This document shows positions 1 through 9,078 of a stretch of DNA of 25,924 nucleotides, in pieces. The stretch is from a virus: positions 1 to 25,924 of the IMG/VR virus record IMGVR_UViG_3300035662_001191. The stretch is one strand, 5' to 3'. The notes beneath the pieces are model-generated. The model searched no databases. It was not told the origin of the DNA and saw nothing but the letters and a program-made list of their open reading frames with translations. The translations under genes and the position numbers were made by a program. Position 1 is the stretch's first letter, and each line of letters starts with the position of its first letter.

Positions 1-2388
1 GAAGCCAAGTTGGAAATTAATGATGAGCTTAACACTCAATTGCTTGCTGAAACAGTATTTAAAGAAGAAAAAGCTAAGAGAAAGCCTTACCAAAAAACAA
101 AAGACTATAAGGCAGATAGAAAATCTATTATAGAATCTATTAAACAAAAATGGAAAGACAAGGACAAGCCTAGTGATGTCTTAATGGCATTGCCTTTTCC
201 TGTTCCAACCAAAAAAGCTCAACAACTTGTTGCGATTGCGCCGGATGTTAGCAAATTAATGGCGTCTTATATAGAAGAAGGTGTTGATGATTTGAAAGAA
301 ATAGTAAGCCGCATTTATGTTGATTTAAGGAATGAAATAGATGGATTATCTGAAAAAGATATATTTGATGTTATTGCAGGAAGGTATAAAAAAGAAAAGC
401 CATTATTATCCCAATTGCAATTAAAGAAAGCTGAATTAAAAAAAGAAGCTGAATTGATTGCTAAGATTGAGGACATCATGGCTGGCAATATGCCAACTAA
501 TGAAAAGGCTAAAATTGAACAAAATCAAAGACTTACTCAATTAAGAAATGAATTAAGAGATTTAAAGAAAGAAGTTGGTTTTTATGATTTATCAAAAATC
601 AATTCTTTAAAAGAAAAAAATCTTGAAAAAATTAAAGAACTTGATGAGAAAATAGAAAAAGGAGATTTTGAAAAAACAATAAAAGCCCCATCATTTTTAG
701 AAAATCCTGAATTTAGAAAGAAATATCCTAAAGAATATGAGGCTTATATTCAATCTGTAAAGGAATTGTCAGATAAAAAGCATGAGTTTGAAGTTTCATT
801 AGCTAAAGATGAGGTTAGCAAAATGAATATTAGGGAAAAGATAATGAAAAAGTGGTGGCCTGAATTTAAAAGTACCTTATCCGGAATTTTAGCTACTCTA
901 GATAACTCTTTTATATTCATTCAACTTGGCCCAGCTATATGGTCTAATCCATTATTATTGCCTAAAGTATTGAATGAGCAAAGAAAAGTTATTTTTAATG
1001 AAGGCAGGTTTAAGAGAGAAATAGTACAAATTTTTCAAAATAAAGAACTTGCAAATTTAATTGAGGTTTCTGGTTTAGATATTTTAGATCCACAAACTTT
1101 AAAAGAAAGTCTAAGAGAAGAACAATTAGGCGGAACAGACTTTTTAGAAAGAAGTGTAGAAATAAAAGGAAAAAAATATTCTTTAGCAACAATAATTAAA
1201 GCTCCTTTTGAAAGAATTGCGGTTGCAGCCGGAAACTATGTAAGATTAAGGTTATTCTTAGAAAGCGTAAGCCATCTAGAAGCAGAAGGTAAAACGATAG
1301 AAACCCATGAAAAAGAGTTTAAAGACGCTGCAAGAGTAGCAAATGAAATGACTGCTAGAGGGGAATTATCAGAAGAATTTAAAACAGGTTGGTTAAAAAC
1401 TTTATCATCTTTAACTTGGGCCCCAAAGATGATTGGTTCTACATTGAATTTATTAGGAATAGGTGATTTATATAATTGGTCATTAGGTAGAAAAGGTTAT
1501 TATGCTAGTTTATCTCCTGAATTGAAAAAGGCAGCTATTGGTAAAATGGCTACGGCAATCACTGTTCCTTATTTAATTATGGCAGCTATTGCTTTAGATG
1601 ATGATTTTGAAGTTGATTATGATCCAAGAAGTGTAACATTTGGTCAATTAAAACAATTGTCAACTGGCGATTCATGGAATCCATATGGTAGATTTACTTC
1701 AGTTGTTAGATATATAATACTTATGTTGATGGGGGTAAGATATATTAATGATGAGCAAATGAGAGCTGATTTTAAGAAAGAAAGCTATAAGTTTATAAGA
1801 GGTAAAATGGCACCTGCGTATGGTCTTGGTCTTGATGTGGCTTTTAGAGAAGGATTTGATGGGGAACCATTAAGTTTTAATGATATTGCAAAAAATTCAT
1901 TAACTCCATTAGCATTAAGAGATTTAAAAACATATTTAGAAGATGATGGCACATGGGGGTTAATTACAAAAGGTTTGCCAGCAATAACTGGTATTAAGGT
2001 TGGAATTGAAAAGCAATATAATCAAGCGAAGCAGCCATTAGAGGATGTTATTAAAAAGCACGCTAGAACAGATGATACATATTATTCTTTTGAATTAAAA
2101 AATCCAACTACTAAAGAAATAGCAACCAAAGAGCAGTTTAATAAGTTTGTAAAAGAAAGAGATAGATTAATTGCAGAAAAGCTAACTAATCTTTACAATG
2201 GCTATGTAATTACAGATTCTCCAAATCCGGTTCCTTTTGTATCATTAGAAGCTAAGGAGGCTGGTAAGGAAATTTCAGCAGCTAAGACCGAAGCTACAAA
2301 AGAAGCTAAAGAAGCAGTTTTTGGTAAAAAGAAAAAAACGGCTATGGAGAGATTGATTGAACGTAAAAGAAGGTTGTTAAGAAGATAG
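1..2388 (+). CDS. Large polyvalent/ejection-type phage protein, 5' end outside the window
   Basis: The frame is already open at base 1, so the in-frame TTG at base 10 is probably internal and the true start lies upstream. About 795 residues are visible. Residues about 124-270 are Lys/Glu/Leu-rich and look coiled-coil. A region near residues 280-325 (WWPEF, LDNSF, IQLGP) and another near 440-485 (ANEMTARGELS, then WAPKMIGSTLN) resemble, from memory, the large-polyvalent-protein-associated domain common in phage injected proteins. Two hydrophobic segments lie near 514-530 and 567-578, and the C-terminus is strongly basic (KKKKTAMERLIERKRRLLRR). Such proteins are usually packaged in the virion and delivered with the DNA. 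Family recognition is by eye, and the exact role (ejection, membrane pore, host defence inhibition) cannot be told because the N-terminal domains are missing. Confidence 0.55.
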   Translation, partial: EAKLEINDELNTQLLAETVFKEEKAKRKPYQKTKDYKADRKSIIESIKQKWKDKDKPSDVLMALPFPVPTKKAQQLVAIAPDVSKLMASYIEEGVDDLKEIVSRIYVDLRNEIDGLSEKDIFDVIAGRYKKEKPLLSQLQLKKAELKKEAELIAKIEDIMAGNMPTNEKAKIEQNQRLTQLRNELRDLKKEVGFYDLSKINSLKEKNLEKIKELDEKIEKGDFEKTIKAPSFLENPEFRKKYPKEYEAYIQSVKELSDKKHEFEVSLAKDEVSKMNIREKIMKKWWPEFKSTLSGILATLDNSFIFIQLGPAIWSNPLLLPKVLNEQRKVIFNEGRFKREIVQIFQNKELANLIEVSGLDILDPQTLKESLREEQLGGTDFLERSVEIKGKKYSLATIIKAPFERIAVAAGNYVRLRLFLESVSHLEAEGKTIETHEKEFKDAARVANEMTARGELSEEFKTGWLKTLSSLTWAPKMIGSTLNLLGIGDLYNWSLGRKGYYASLSPELKKAAIGKMATAITVPYLIMAAIALDDDFEVDYDPRSVTFGQLKQLSTGDSWNPYGRFTSVVRYIILMLMGVRYINDEQMRADFKKESYKFIRGKMAPAYGLGLDVAFREGFDGEPLSFNDIAKNSLTPLALRDLKTYLEDDGTWGLITKGLPAITGIKVGIEKQYNQAKQPLEDVIKKHARTDDTYYSFELKNPTTKEIATKEQFNKFVKERDRLIAEKLTNLYNGYVITDSPNPVPFVSLEAKEAGKEISAAKTEATKEAKEAVFGKKKKTAMERLIERKRRLLRR

Positions 2389-2400
2389 TTTATATATTTG
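2374..2400 (+). promoter_or_regulatory. Candidate Bacteroidetes-type promoter upstream of the terminase genes
   Basis: TATATTTG at 2393-2400 fits the TAnnTTTG -7 box. A TTG lies at 2374-2376, 16 bases upstream, slightly shorter than the usual 17-21. It sits at the only gap before the terminase genes, 20 bases ahead of the next ATG. Motif match only. Confidence 0.35.
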
Positions 2401-2420
2401 TATTAACTAAAACTATCTAA

Positions 2421-2732
2421 ATGGAAACATTAGAAGAATTAAGACAAAAGGTAGCCCTATATGAACAGAACGGGGCTGCCAAGTTGTTTTACGCTTTGAA
2501 TAGAAAGGCAAATGAAATGGCTGATTTGCTTAATAAGACCAACTTATCCCATTTGCTTTTAGAAGATCCAAAAGACAAGACTTTTGAAAGATTAAAAGCT
2601 ATTTGGAATGATAGCTCTGCCTTGTCAACGGCAATTAAAGACTTAGGCATATCTGCTGGTGTTACTGGCGATGAGCAAAAGGATGTAGTCAAAAAGCCAT
2701 TTGTAGAAAGTATAGCTGAATCTAGAAGATAA
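2421..2732 (+). CDS. Small protein in the small-terminase position
   Basis: This 103-residue protein is mostly helical by composition, with a Leu/Lys/Glu-rich first half and a short basic end (ESRR). Its stop codon overlaps the start of the large terminase gene (TAATG), so the two are translationally coupled. Small terminase subunits, which bind the packaging site and regulate the large subunit, commonly occupy this position. No helix-turn-helix or other terminase-small signature can be seen, so that role rests on position alone. It could equally be another small packaging or head protein. Confidence 0.5.
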   Translation: METLEELRQKVALYEQNGAAKLFYALNRKANEMADLLNKTNLSHLLLEDPKDKTFERLKAIWNDSSALSTAIKDLGISAGVTGDEQKDVVKKPFVESIAESRR

Positions 2733-4780
2733 TGGCTGAAGTAATAAGTATATACGGAACCAACATTACCCTACCTGAATGTGATACTGAAGTAGAAAAT
2801 TGGTGTGAATCTAATCCTGCCGAACAGTATTGGAGAAGAAAAGAACTGCCTAATATTTTTCAATCGGTAGAATACGATAAGGAGGGTAACGCCTTGCTTG
2901 ATGCACAACAGGCAGCTTTTGCCACAAGAGAAGTAGATAGATGCAAGAAAGGGTTCTGGTTTTACAACAATGGTAAAGCCACATACATTACAGGTAAACA
3001 TTATTTTTACCTTCAATGGTGGAAGCTAGAGGATGATATCTATGGTGATTTTAGGGACGCAGATAGAAGATACTTTTTGTTTTTAGACCATTGGGAAAAG
3101 ACTCCGTGGTGCTTAGGTGTTGTGCGAGGCAAGAAACGCCGTGAAGGTGCGACATCTCAAGCAACATCAAATATAGTTTACGAGTGTATTTTCTATAAGA
3201 ATAGTTTTTGTGGTTTGACAAGTAAAACGCAAATAGATGCTAAGGCAGCCTTTACCAATATGATTTCTTTTGGTTACAGACAACTACCGGTATTCCTAAA
3301 GCCCAAGCAATTAAACAACAAAGACAGTGTAAGCGAACTTGTATTTGCCCATAAGTCAGTAGATATTAAAGGCACAAAGGGTAATGCAATTGATAATGAT
3401 ACCGGACATAGGTCTAGAATTGATTATCGTGCGCCTTCCTTGAACTCTTATGACTCTGGTCGTCTTAGTCGTGGTTTATTTGATGAAGGCGGGAAATGGG
3501 CAAAAGAAACGCCATTCTCGACATTCTTATCCATTGTAAGTAAAACATTGGTAAAAGGTGCCAAGAGAGTAGGATTTATTGAATGTCCATCAACCTCGAA
3601 TAGTATGACTAGCGGGGGTGAGGAGTTCAAGATAGTATGGGATGCTGCCGATCATTTGAAATATCCCAAGACGCCAAATCGTTTGGTTAAGTATTTCTCG
3701 CCCGCGTATGATGGTTATCTAGGCTTTATTGATCGATATGGTATGAGTGTAATCGGGCCACCAACAGAAGAACAATATAAATATTTAGTTGATAATTACG
3801 TTGGCGCAGGTGATTTAAATGAAGAAGATGTAAAGTTGGGAGCTAAAGAATATTTATTAGCCAAGCGTAAGCAATTAGAAGGCGTGCAGTTAGAGGAGGA
3901 GATAAGAATGAATCCTTTTGATGAAAGGGAGATGTTCATGCTTAGAAATACCAATTGCCATTTTGATGCGGTATTGCTTAACGACCTTTATGAAATAGCC
4001 AAAATTAATGAGAAAGAAGTGCTTGAATATGGTAATTGGACTTGGAAAGACGGAGTGCCATTTACAGAAGCAGTATGGGAAACAACTAGCAAAGAGGCAG
4101 CAAGATGGACTAGGGCTAAGAATTTTAAGATAACAAAAGGCGAAACATACACAAGAAGGGGTAATTTATTTTTGCCTAAAAATTCAGTGCAGTTTATAAT
4201 GGGATGTGATCCATTCCAAAACTCAGTTGTTGAACATGGAGAAGGTTCAAAGGCAACTAGCTTGGTTTTAAATAGATATGATATTGGCATAAACGATCCT
4301 GTTTATAATATGATGTTTGTTTCCAAATACCACGCAAGACCTAAGATGGTAGAACTATTCCATATGGATATGGTGCTACAATGCTTTGCTTATGGAGGCC
4401 AAATGCTAATAGAGGCAAAGATGGATGGCGGCTTGCGAAAGTTCTTTGTTGACAATTATTGCGAATCGTTTCTAATAAGATTGCCAGACAAATCAAATTA
4501 CGGAGTAGATCCTAATGCGGATAACAAAGCCTTAATGGTAAACCTTTGGGAACAATACATTTTGACGCATGGTAAAGAAGGGAAGATAATATACCCAGAA
4601 TTAATAGATGATAAATATGATGGCTTGATTAAATTCAATGTAAACGAAACAGAGGTATCTGACTTAGTAATGGGAGGCGGATGGACTTTATTTGCAGATT
4701 ATTACAAAAGAGCAAACTTTAAAAAACCTGAAGCCAAATTCAAATTGACTGACTTTTTCCCACAAACTAAACTAGCGTAA
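2732..4780 (+). CDS. terL: Terminase large subunit
   Basis: The product is the 682-residue DNA-packaging motor, which uses ATP to pump the genome through the portal and cuts the concatemer. An atypical Walker A region lies at residues 133-141 (GKKRREGAT) and a Walker B at 248-254 (GLFDEGG, D251/E252). A likely coupling motif follows at 285-289 (CPSTS). The C-terminal RNase H-like nuclease shows acidic residues in GCDPF (D493) and LIEAK (E561), plus a DDKYDG/VSDL region near residues 630-655. Length and domain order fit TerL. Both ends overlap neighbours by one base (TAATG): the small upstream ORF and, unusually, the first glycosyltransferase gene. Confidence 0.88.
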   Translation: MAEVISIYGTNITLPECDTEVENWCESNPAEQYWRRKELPNIFQSVEYDKEGNALLDAQQAAFATREVDRCKKGFWFYNNGKATYITGKHYFYLQWWKLEDDIYGDFRDADRRYFLFLDHWEKTPWCLGVVRGKKRREGATSQATSNIVYECIFYKNSFCGLTSKTQIDAKAAFTNMISFGYRQLPVFLKPKQLNNKDSVSELVFAHKSVDIKGTKGNAIDNDTGHRSRIDYRAPSLNSYDSGRLSRGLFDEGGKWAKETPFSTFLSIVSKTLVKGAKRVGFIECPSTSNSMTSGGEEFKIVWDAADHLKYPKTPNRLVKYFSPAYDGYLGFIDRYGMSVIGPPTEEQYKYLVDNYVGAGDLNEEDVKLGAKEYLLAKRKQLEGVQLEEEIRMNPFDEREMFMLRNTNCHFDAVLLNDLYEIAKINEKEVLEYGNWTWKDGVPFTEAVWETTSKEAARWTRAKNFKITKGETYTRRGNLFLPKNSVQFIMGCDPFQNSVVEHGEGSKATSLVLNRYDIGINDPVYNMMFVSKYHARPKMVELFHMDMVLQCFAYGGQMLIEAKMDGGLRKFFVDNYCESFLIRLPDKSNYGVDPNADNKALMVNLWEQYILTHGKEGKIIYPELIDDKYDGLIKFNVNETEVSDLVMGGGWTLFADYYKRANFKKPEAKFKLTDFFPQTKLA

Positions 4781-5400
4781 TGTCTTGGACTAACTTTTTT
4801 ACTAAAATATTTGTCATAAACTTGCCGGAAAGGACAGATAGGCTAATAGAGATTGCAGAGCAACTTTACAAATGGGGTATACCATACGAATTAATCAATG
4901 CGACAAAGCATGAAAATGGTGCAGAAGGCTTGCGTATAACAGTAGAAAACATATTTAGAGAAGCGATAAAAAACGAATGGGAGTCAGTTTTGATTTTTGA
5001 AGATGACGCTATGTTTGTTGATTCTTGTGGCAACCCTAACGATACAATGAATGAAGTTGTAAAGCAATTGCCTGCCATATGGGATATACTATATCTTGGG
5101 GCGCAATGCACAACAGGTTTTAAACTAAGAGCCTCGCCTAACCTTTTATTGGTAGAAAATGCATATGCAACCCATGCTTGGGCAATATCACTGCATGGAA
5201 TGAAGGAGATATTAGGGGCGGTTTTAGAAGCTCCAATAGACAATTGCATTGTCAGCAAGATACAATGCCATGGGACAACTTATATTACTTATCCACTTTT
5301 ATGCACTCAAAGGCCGGGCGTATCAGATATAGGTAATACCTTTATTGACTGGCAGCCATTTATAGAACAAAGATATTATCAAAAACTAGGAAATTTATGA
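4780..5400 (+). CDS. Glycosyltransferase family 25-like protein
   Basis: This 206-residue protein opens with the family 25 signature KIFVINLPERTDR (residues 9-21) and carries the acidic EDD at 74-76 (VLIFEDDA), expected to bind the metal and nucleotide sugar. GT25 includes LPS galactosyltransferases and the collagen hydroxylysine galactosyltransferases. No signal peptide or membrane segment is seen, so it should act in the cytoplasm. It is the first gene of an eight-gene glycan cluster. Its ATG overlaps the terminase stop (TAATG) and its own stop overlaps the next start (ATGA). Donor and acceptor cannot be read from sequence. Confidence 0.85.
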   Translation: MSWTNFFTKIFVINLPERTDRLIEIAEQLYKWGIPYELINATKHENGAEGLRITVENIFREAIKNEWESVLIFEDDAMFVDSCGNPNDTMNEVVKQLPAIWDILYLGAQCTTGFKLRASPNLLLVENAYATHAWAISLHGMKEILGAVLEAPIDNCIVSKIQCHGTTYITYPLLCTQRPGVSDIGNTFIDWQPFIEQRYYQKLGNL

Positions 5401-6092
5401 GAGAAATATGTATATGTATCCCAACTTGGGATAGGGTAGAAATGACATTGAAAAGTTTTAGTAAGGTATATGACGATCCTCGTGTTAAAAACATTGTAAT
5501 AGTGGACGACATGAGTGACTTGCCTATTTATAACCAATTAAAGCAAGAATGTGATAAGCTAAAAAAGGTTAAACTATTTAGAAATTTAAGCAACAGAGAT
5601 TGTTATGCAAATAAGTATGTGGCTATAAGCCTATCAACGACAGACTATTGTATCATACTTGATTCTGACAATGAGATAGACACTGACTATTTAGATAAGA
5701 TATATGAGCAAGAATGGGATAAAGACACGGTATTGGCACCAGATTGGGCAATGCCAATGTTCAATTACACAGAATACGCTAACCTAATTGTAACTAAGGA
5801 TAACCTATCTGAGTATATAGACAAACCAATGTTTGAAACTTGCTTAAACTGCATGAACTATTTTGTAAACAAACATTCTTATTGCGAAGTATGGGATGCG
5901 GAAATAGATCCGGTTACTAGCGATAGCTTGTTTCAGAATTACAATTGGTTAATGTCAGGCCGAATAATTCATATAGTTGACGGATTAAGATATAATCACC
6001 TAGTCCACAATCAATCTCATTATATAAATAATGTGCAAAGAACAGGAGATTTTAGAGAAAAATTAATAGAAAAAATTAGGGAATTAAATTAA
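5397..6092 (+). CDS. GT-A fold glycosyltransferase, family 2-like
   Basis: The 231-residue product begins with the N-terminal nucleotide-sugar-binding pattern of family 2 enzymes (CIPTWDR at 7-13, then NIVIVDDMSD at 32-41). A DxD metal-binding motif occurs at 89-91 (ILDSDNEID). It ends shortly after the GT-A core and lacks membrane segments, so it is a soluble transferase rather than a polysaccharide synthase. Its start overlaps the preceding gene (ATGA). The 20-base gap to the fucosyltransferase-like gene is the widest inside the cluster. Sugar specificity is unknown. Confidence 0.8.
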   Translation: MREICICIPTWDRVEMTLKSFSKVYDDPRVKNIVIVDDMSDLPIYNQLKQECDKLKKVKLFRNLSNRDCYANKYVAISLSTTDYCIILDSDNEIDTDYLDKIYEQEWDKDTVLAPDWAMPMFNYTEYANLIVTKDNLSEYIDKPMFETCLNCMNYFVNKHSYCEVWDAEIDPVTSDSLFQNYNWLMSGRIIHIVDGLRYNHLVHNQSHYINNVQRTGDFREKLIEKIRELN

Positions 6093-6112
6093 ATTAATTA
6101 ACTTTATCCCCT

Positions 6113-6850
6113 ATGGTAACCTTCAACAACGCGGGAAGAATGGGCAACTGGCTTTTTGAGTGTGCTACGGCTATGGCCTATGCGTTAAAATATGACTTAG
6201 ATTTTACCGTCCCAAATGAAACTAGCAACCCAAAATGGAACCCTATCTATTGCTCGCATTTAATTAATGACAGCTATAATCCCGGACTTGAAAAAGTTCA
6301 CTTATGGGAAACAAAGCATTCTTACGAAGAATTACCATACAATCCATCTTGGAAAGACAAGAATATAATTATTGAAGGTTACAGGCAGACAGCTAAATAC
6401 TTTGACAACTATCGTAATGAAATAATTTACTTGTTAAATTTCCCATATAAAAAAATGGATGGCTATGTTTCTGTTCATGTAAGACGAGGCGATTATGTAA
6501 CGTTAAGAGATAAGCATCCCGAAGTAACAATAGAGTGGTATGAAAAAGCAATGAGTATGTTTCCTGATTGTAAGTTTAAATTCTTTTCTGATGATATTGC
6601 TTGGTGTATGGAAGCGTTCAAGCATAGAGGTGATTGCGAATATTCTGGAAATACAGATGAGCAATCCGATCTTGTAGAAATGAGCTGGTGTGAGCATCAA
6701 ATATGTTCGCCATCTACATTCTCTTGGTGGGGTGCGTATTTAAATAAAAATGAAGATAAAAAAGTAATCTTTCCGCAGTTTTGGTTTAGTGAAGGATGGT
6801 GCGGATTAGACACTAGCGATATTGTTAAACCTGAATGGATAAAATTATGA
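6113..6850 (+). CDS. GT11-family alpha-1,2-fucosyltransferase-like protein
   Basis: This 245-residue protein carries the hallmarks of family 11: GRMGNWLFE at residues 8-16 (the usual form is GRxGNQLFQ), HVRRGDY at 122-128 binding the GDP-sugar, and a C-terminal CSPSTFSWWGAYLN. Family members move L-fucose, or another GDP-L-sugar, from the GDP donor onto galactose. The GDP-mannose 3,5-epimerase two genes downstream makes GDP-L-galactose-type sugars, which is a plausible donor here; this is inference. The tail overlaps the next gene by ATGA. The Gln-to-Trp change in the first motif is the only visible oddity. Confidence 0.87.
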   Translation: MVTFNNAGRMGNWLFECATAMAYALKYDLDFTVPNETSNPKWNPIYCSHLINDSYNPGLEKVHLWETKHSYEELPYNPSWKDKNIIIEGYRQTAKYFDNYRNEIIYLLNFPYKKMDGYVSVHVRRGDYVTLRDKHPEVTIEWYEKAMSMFPDCKFKFFSDDIAWCMEAFKHRGDCEYSGNTDEQSDLVEMSWCEHQICSPSTFSWWGAYLNKNEDKKVIFPQFWFSEGWCGLDTSDIVKPEWIKL

Positions 6851-7437
6851 ATGATTTAATTATGTTTGATTTTCAGCATTTCTATCAAAGAATTGCAAAA
6901 GAGTTACCCAACAACGCACGACTAGCAGAAGTCGGTATTGCAAATGGCGATAGTGTTATATATCTAGCACAAGAATTAAAAAACTTGGGTAAAGATTTTA
7001 AAATTTATGCAATAGATAATATGGGCTACGGTGGTTTTTTCCAAATGAAAACCATATACGAAAACATTATAAAAAGTGGTTTGGGTGATTATATAGAAGT
7101 AATGCCTTATGCAAGTTTAGATTGTGCTAAAATGTTTAATGATGGTTTTTTAGATTTTGTTTACATTGATTCATCACACACATACAAAGAAACAAAACAA
7201 GAGGTAATTGAATGGTATAATAAAGTAAAAGACGAAGGCATACTTGCAGGCCATGATTTTAATGCAGATGAAGTAAATAGAGCAGTGAGTCAAATTGTAC
7301 CAAAAACATTTACTAGAGCAGATATTGCAGATAGAGAATTTGAAGCAGAAAAAGTTTTACATTCAGAAGAAACTGCTAACGGATGGGGATTATGGTGGTT
7401 TAAAAAACAATGGTATTTAAAACTAAATAAATTTTAA
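6847..7437 (+). CDS. Class I SAM-dependent methyltransferase (Methyltransf_24-like)
   Basis: The ATG at 6847 is chosen because it makes an ATGA overlap with the preceding stop; an in-frame ATG at 6835 would add only four residues. The 196-residue protein shows the Rossmann SAM-binding loop AEVGIANGDSVIYL (residues 27-40), an acidic strand end (YAIDN) and the family pattern FVYIDSSHTYKET followed by DEGILAGHDF. Related enzymes are often found in sugar-modification and glycan clusters. A role methylating a sugar of the glycan made by the neighbouring transferases is the best guess. The acceptor is unknown. Confidence 0.78.
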   Translation: MNDLIMFDFQHFYQRIAKELPNNARLAEVGIANGDSVIYLAQELKNLGKDFKIYAIDNMGYGGFFQMKTIYENIIKSGLGDYIEVMPYASLDCAKMFNDGFLDFVYIDSSHTYKETKQEVIEWYNKVKDEGILAGHDFNADEVNRAVSQIVPKTFTRADIADREFEAEKVLHSEETANGWGLWWFKKQWYLKLNKF

Positions 7438-7438
7438 T

Positions 7439-8446
7439 ATGAAAACAGCTTTAGTTTGTGGCGCAGGGGGATTTATAGGAAGCCACATGGTTAAAAGATT
7501 GAAGAAAGATGGTTATTGGGTCAGAGGTGTAGATTTAAAATATCCAGAACACTCCAATACTCTAGCAGATGAATTTATTATTGGAGATTTAAGAGATGAA
7601 AAATTAGTAAGCAAAGTTTTGTGGTGTCCTTATCAACATTATTTAGGAGATAAGGATAATGCATTTGATTTAGTAATTCAAATGGCTGCCGATATGGGCG
7701 GGGCTGGGTACATTTTTTCAGGAGATAACGATGCAAATGTTATGCATAATTCAGCTTTAGTTAATTTGAATATAGCTTTTTATGCATCTAAATGTAATGT
7801 TAAAAAATTATTCTTTTCATCTAGCGCTTGTGCTTACCCGCAAGAAATACAAGAGTCAACAGATAATAAAGGTTTAAAAGAAAGCGATTGTTTTCCAGCA
7901 AATCCAGATAGCCCTTATGGCTGGGAAAAAATATTTAGCGAAATATTGTTTGATTCATTTTATAGAAACTATGGTCTTGATATAAGAATAGCTAGGTTTC
8001 ATAACATATTTGGAGAAGAAGGTACATGGGAAGGGGGAAAAGAAAAAGCTCCAGCAGCATTAACTAGAAAAGTTTGCGAAGCAGAAGATGGTGGAGAAAT
8101 AGAAATATGGGGTGATGGATTGCAAACAAGATCATTTTTATATATAGATGAATGTATAGAAGGTGTAATGAGATTGCTTGAAAGCGATTATAGAAAACCA
8201 GTTAATATTGGTTCAGATGAAATGGTATCAATAAATGATTTAGCTAAAACAATAATTAAAATTTCAGGTAAAAATATTAAAATAAAGAATATAGAATCTA
8301 ATGCAATAGGTGTAAGAGGAAGAAATTCAAATAACGAGTTGATAGAGCAAGTTTTAGATTGGCGTCCAAACCAGCCTTTAAAAAATGGTTTAGATAATTT
8401 ATATGTTTGGATTAATGAGCAAGTTAACAAAAACAAAAATATATGA
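7439..8446 (+). CDS. GDP-mannose 3,5-epimerase-like short-chain dehydrogenase
   Basis: This 335-residue extended SDR enzyme has the NAD-binding CGAGGFIGSH at residues 7-16 and the catalytic YxxxK at 160-164. It also has features specific to GDP-mannose 3,5-epimerase as remembered from the plant enzyme: AADMGGAGYI, catalytic Cys131 in SSSACAYP, RFHNIFGEEGTWEGG, EKAPAA with Lys203, WGDGLQTRSF and NIGSDEMVS. The family converts GDP-D-mannose to GDP-L-galactose and GDP-L-gulose. The match runs nearly end to end, so the family call is strong; the exact product is not proven. It lies one base after the methyltransferase gene and overlaps the FkbM gene. Confidence 0.88.
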   Translation: MKTALVCGAGGFIGSHMVKRLKKDGYWVRGVDLKYPEHSNTLADEFIIGDLRDEKLVSKVLWCPYQHYLGDKDNAFDLVIQMAADMGGAGYIFSGDNDANVMHNSALVNLNIAFYASKCNVKKLFFSSSACAYPQEIQESTDNKGLKESDCFPANPDSPYGWEKIFSEILFDSFYRNYGLDIRIARFHNIFGEEGTWEGGKEKAPAALTRKVCEAEDGGEIEIWGDGLQTRSFLYIDECIEGVMRLLESDYRKPVNIGSDEMVSINDLAKTIIKISGKNIKIKNIESNAIGVRGRNSNNELIEQVLDWRPNQPLKNGLDNLYVWINEQVNKNKNI

Positions 8447-9078
8447 TGATATCATTTGACTATTTAGTCAACAAGCATAAGTTAGATATAAAAGGCGTTC
8501 TTCATTTAGGCGCATCAACAGGGCAAGAAAGAAAAGAATACGATAATTATTGTAAGGGGGATGTTTTGTGGGTTGAAGCAATACCATCTGTTTATTTAGA
8601 ATTGGTAAAAAACATAGAACCTTATGAATACCAAAGAGCTTTTAACGCTTGTCTAAGTAATGTAGACAATGACGAAGTGGTTTTTAATGTGTCAAATAAT
8701 GAAAGCCAAAGTTCATCAATGCTTGAGCTTGGTACTCACCTTTTAATCCATCCTGAAGTACATTACATAGAACAGATAACCATGAAAACTAAAAGAGTTG
8801 ATACTCTGTTTAAGGGTTATAGTTTTAAAAATATAAACTTTCTTAACGTAGATCTTCAAGGTGCAGAGCATCTAGCAATAGAAGGGATGGGCGATTTAAT
8901 TAAGAATATAGATTACGCATTGCTAGAAGTAAACCAAAAAGAAACCTACAAAGGGTGTATGCTTATTCCTGAGTTAGATTATTTCATGATGCAGCGCGGG
9001 TTTGAAAGAGTTGAAACGGGGGATTGGGTTGCCGATACATGGACTGACGCACTTTATGTAAGAAAATTTAATATATGA
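8443..9078 (+). CDS. FkbM-family methyltransferase
   Basis: The 211-residue protein fits the FkbM family of O-methyltransferases. It has a SAM-binding start GVLHLGASTGQE (residues 18-29), the acidic strand WVEAIP near 43, the mid-protein NESQSSSML, and NFLNVDLQGAEHLAIEGM followed by ALLEVN. FkbM-type enzymes methylate hydroxyls on sugars and secondary metabolites. Overlaps at both ends (ATGATG at the start, ATGA at the stop) place it firmly in the glycan operon. With the earlier methyltransferase it suggests a doubly methylated, possibly capped, glycan. The substrate is inferred from context only. Confidence 0.87.
   Translation: MMISFDYLVNKHKLDIKGVLHLGASTGQERKEYDNYCKGDVLWVEAIPSVYLELVKNIEPYEYQRAFNACLSNVDNDEVVFNVSNNESQSSSMLELGTHLLIHPEVHYIEQITMKTKRVDTLFKGYSFKNINFLNVDLQGAEHLAIEGMGDLIKNIDYALLEVNQKETYKGCMLIPELDYFMMQRGFERVETGDWVADTWTDALYVRKFNI

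Noticed and set aside
4866-5258. Minus-strand frame of 130 codons inside the first GT25 gene
   Set aside because: It lies fully inside a gene with clear family motifs and has no recognisable features, leader or partner genes on that strand.
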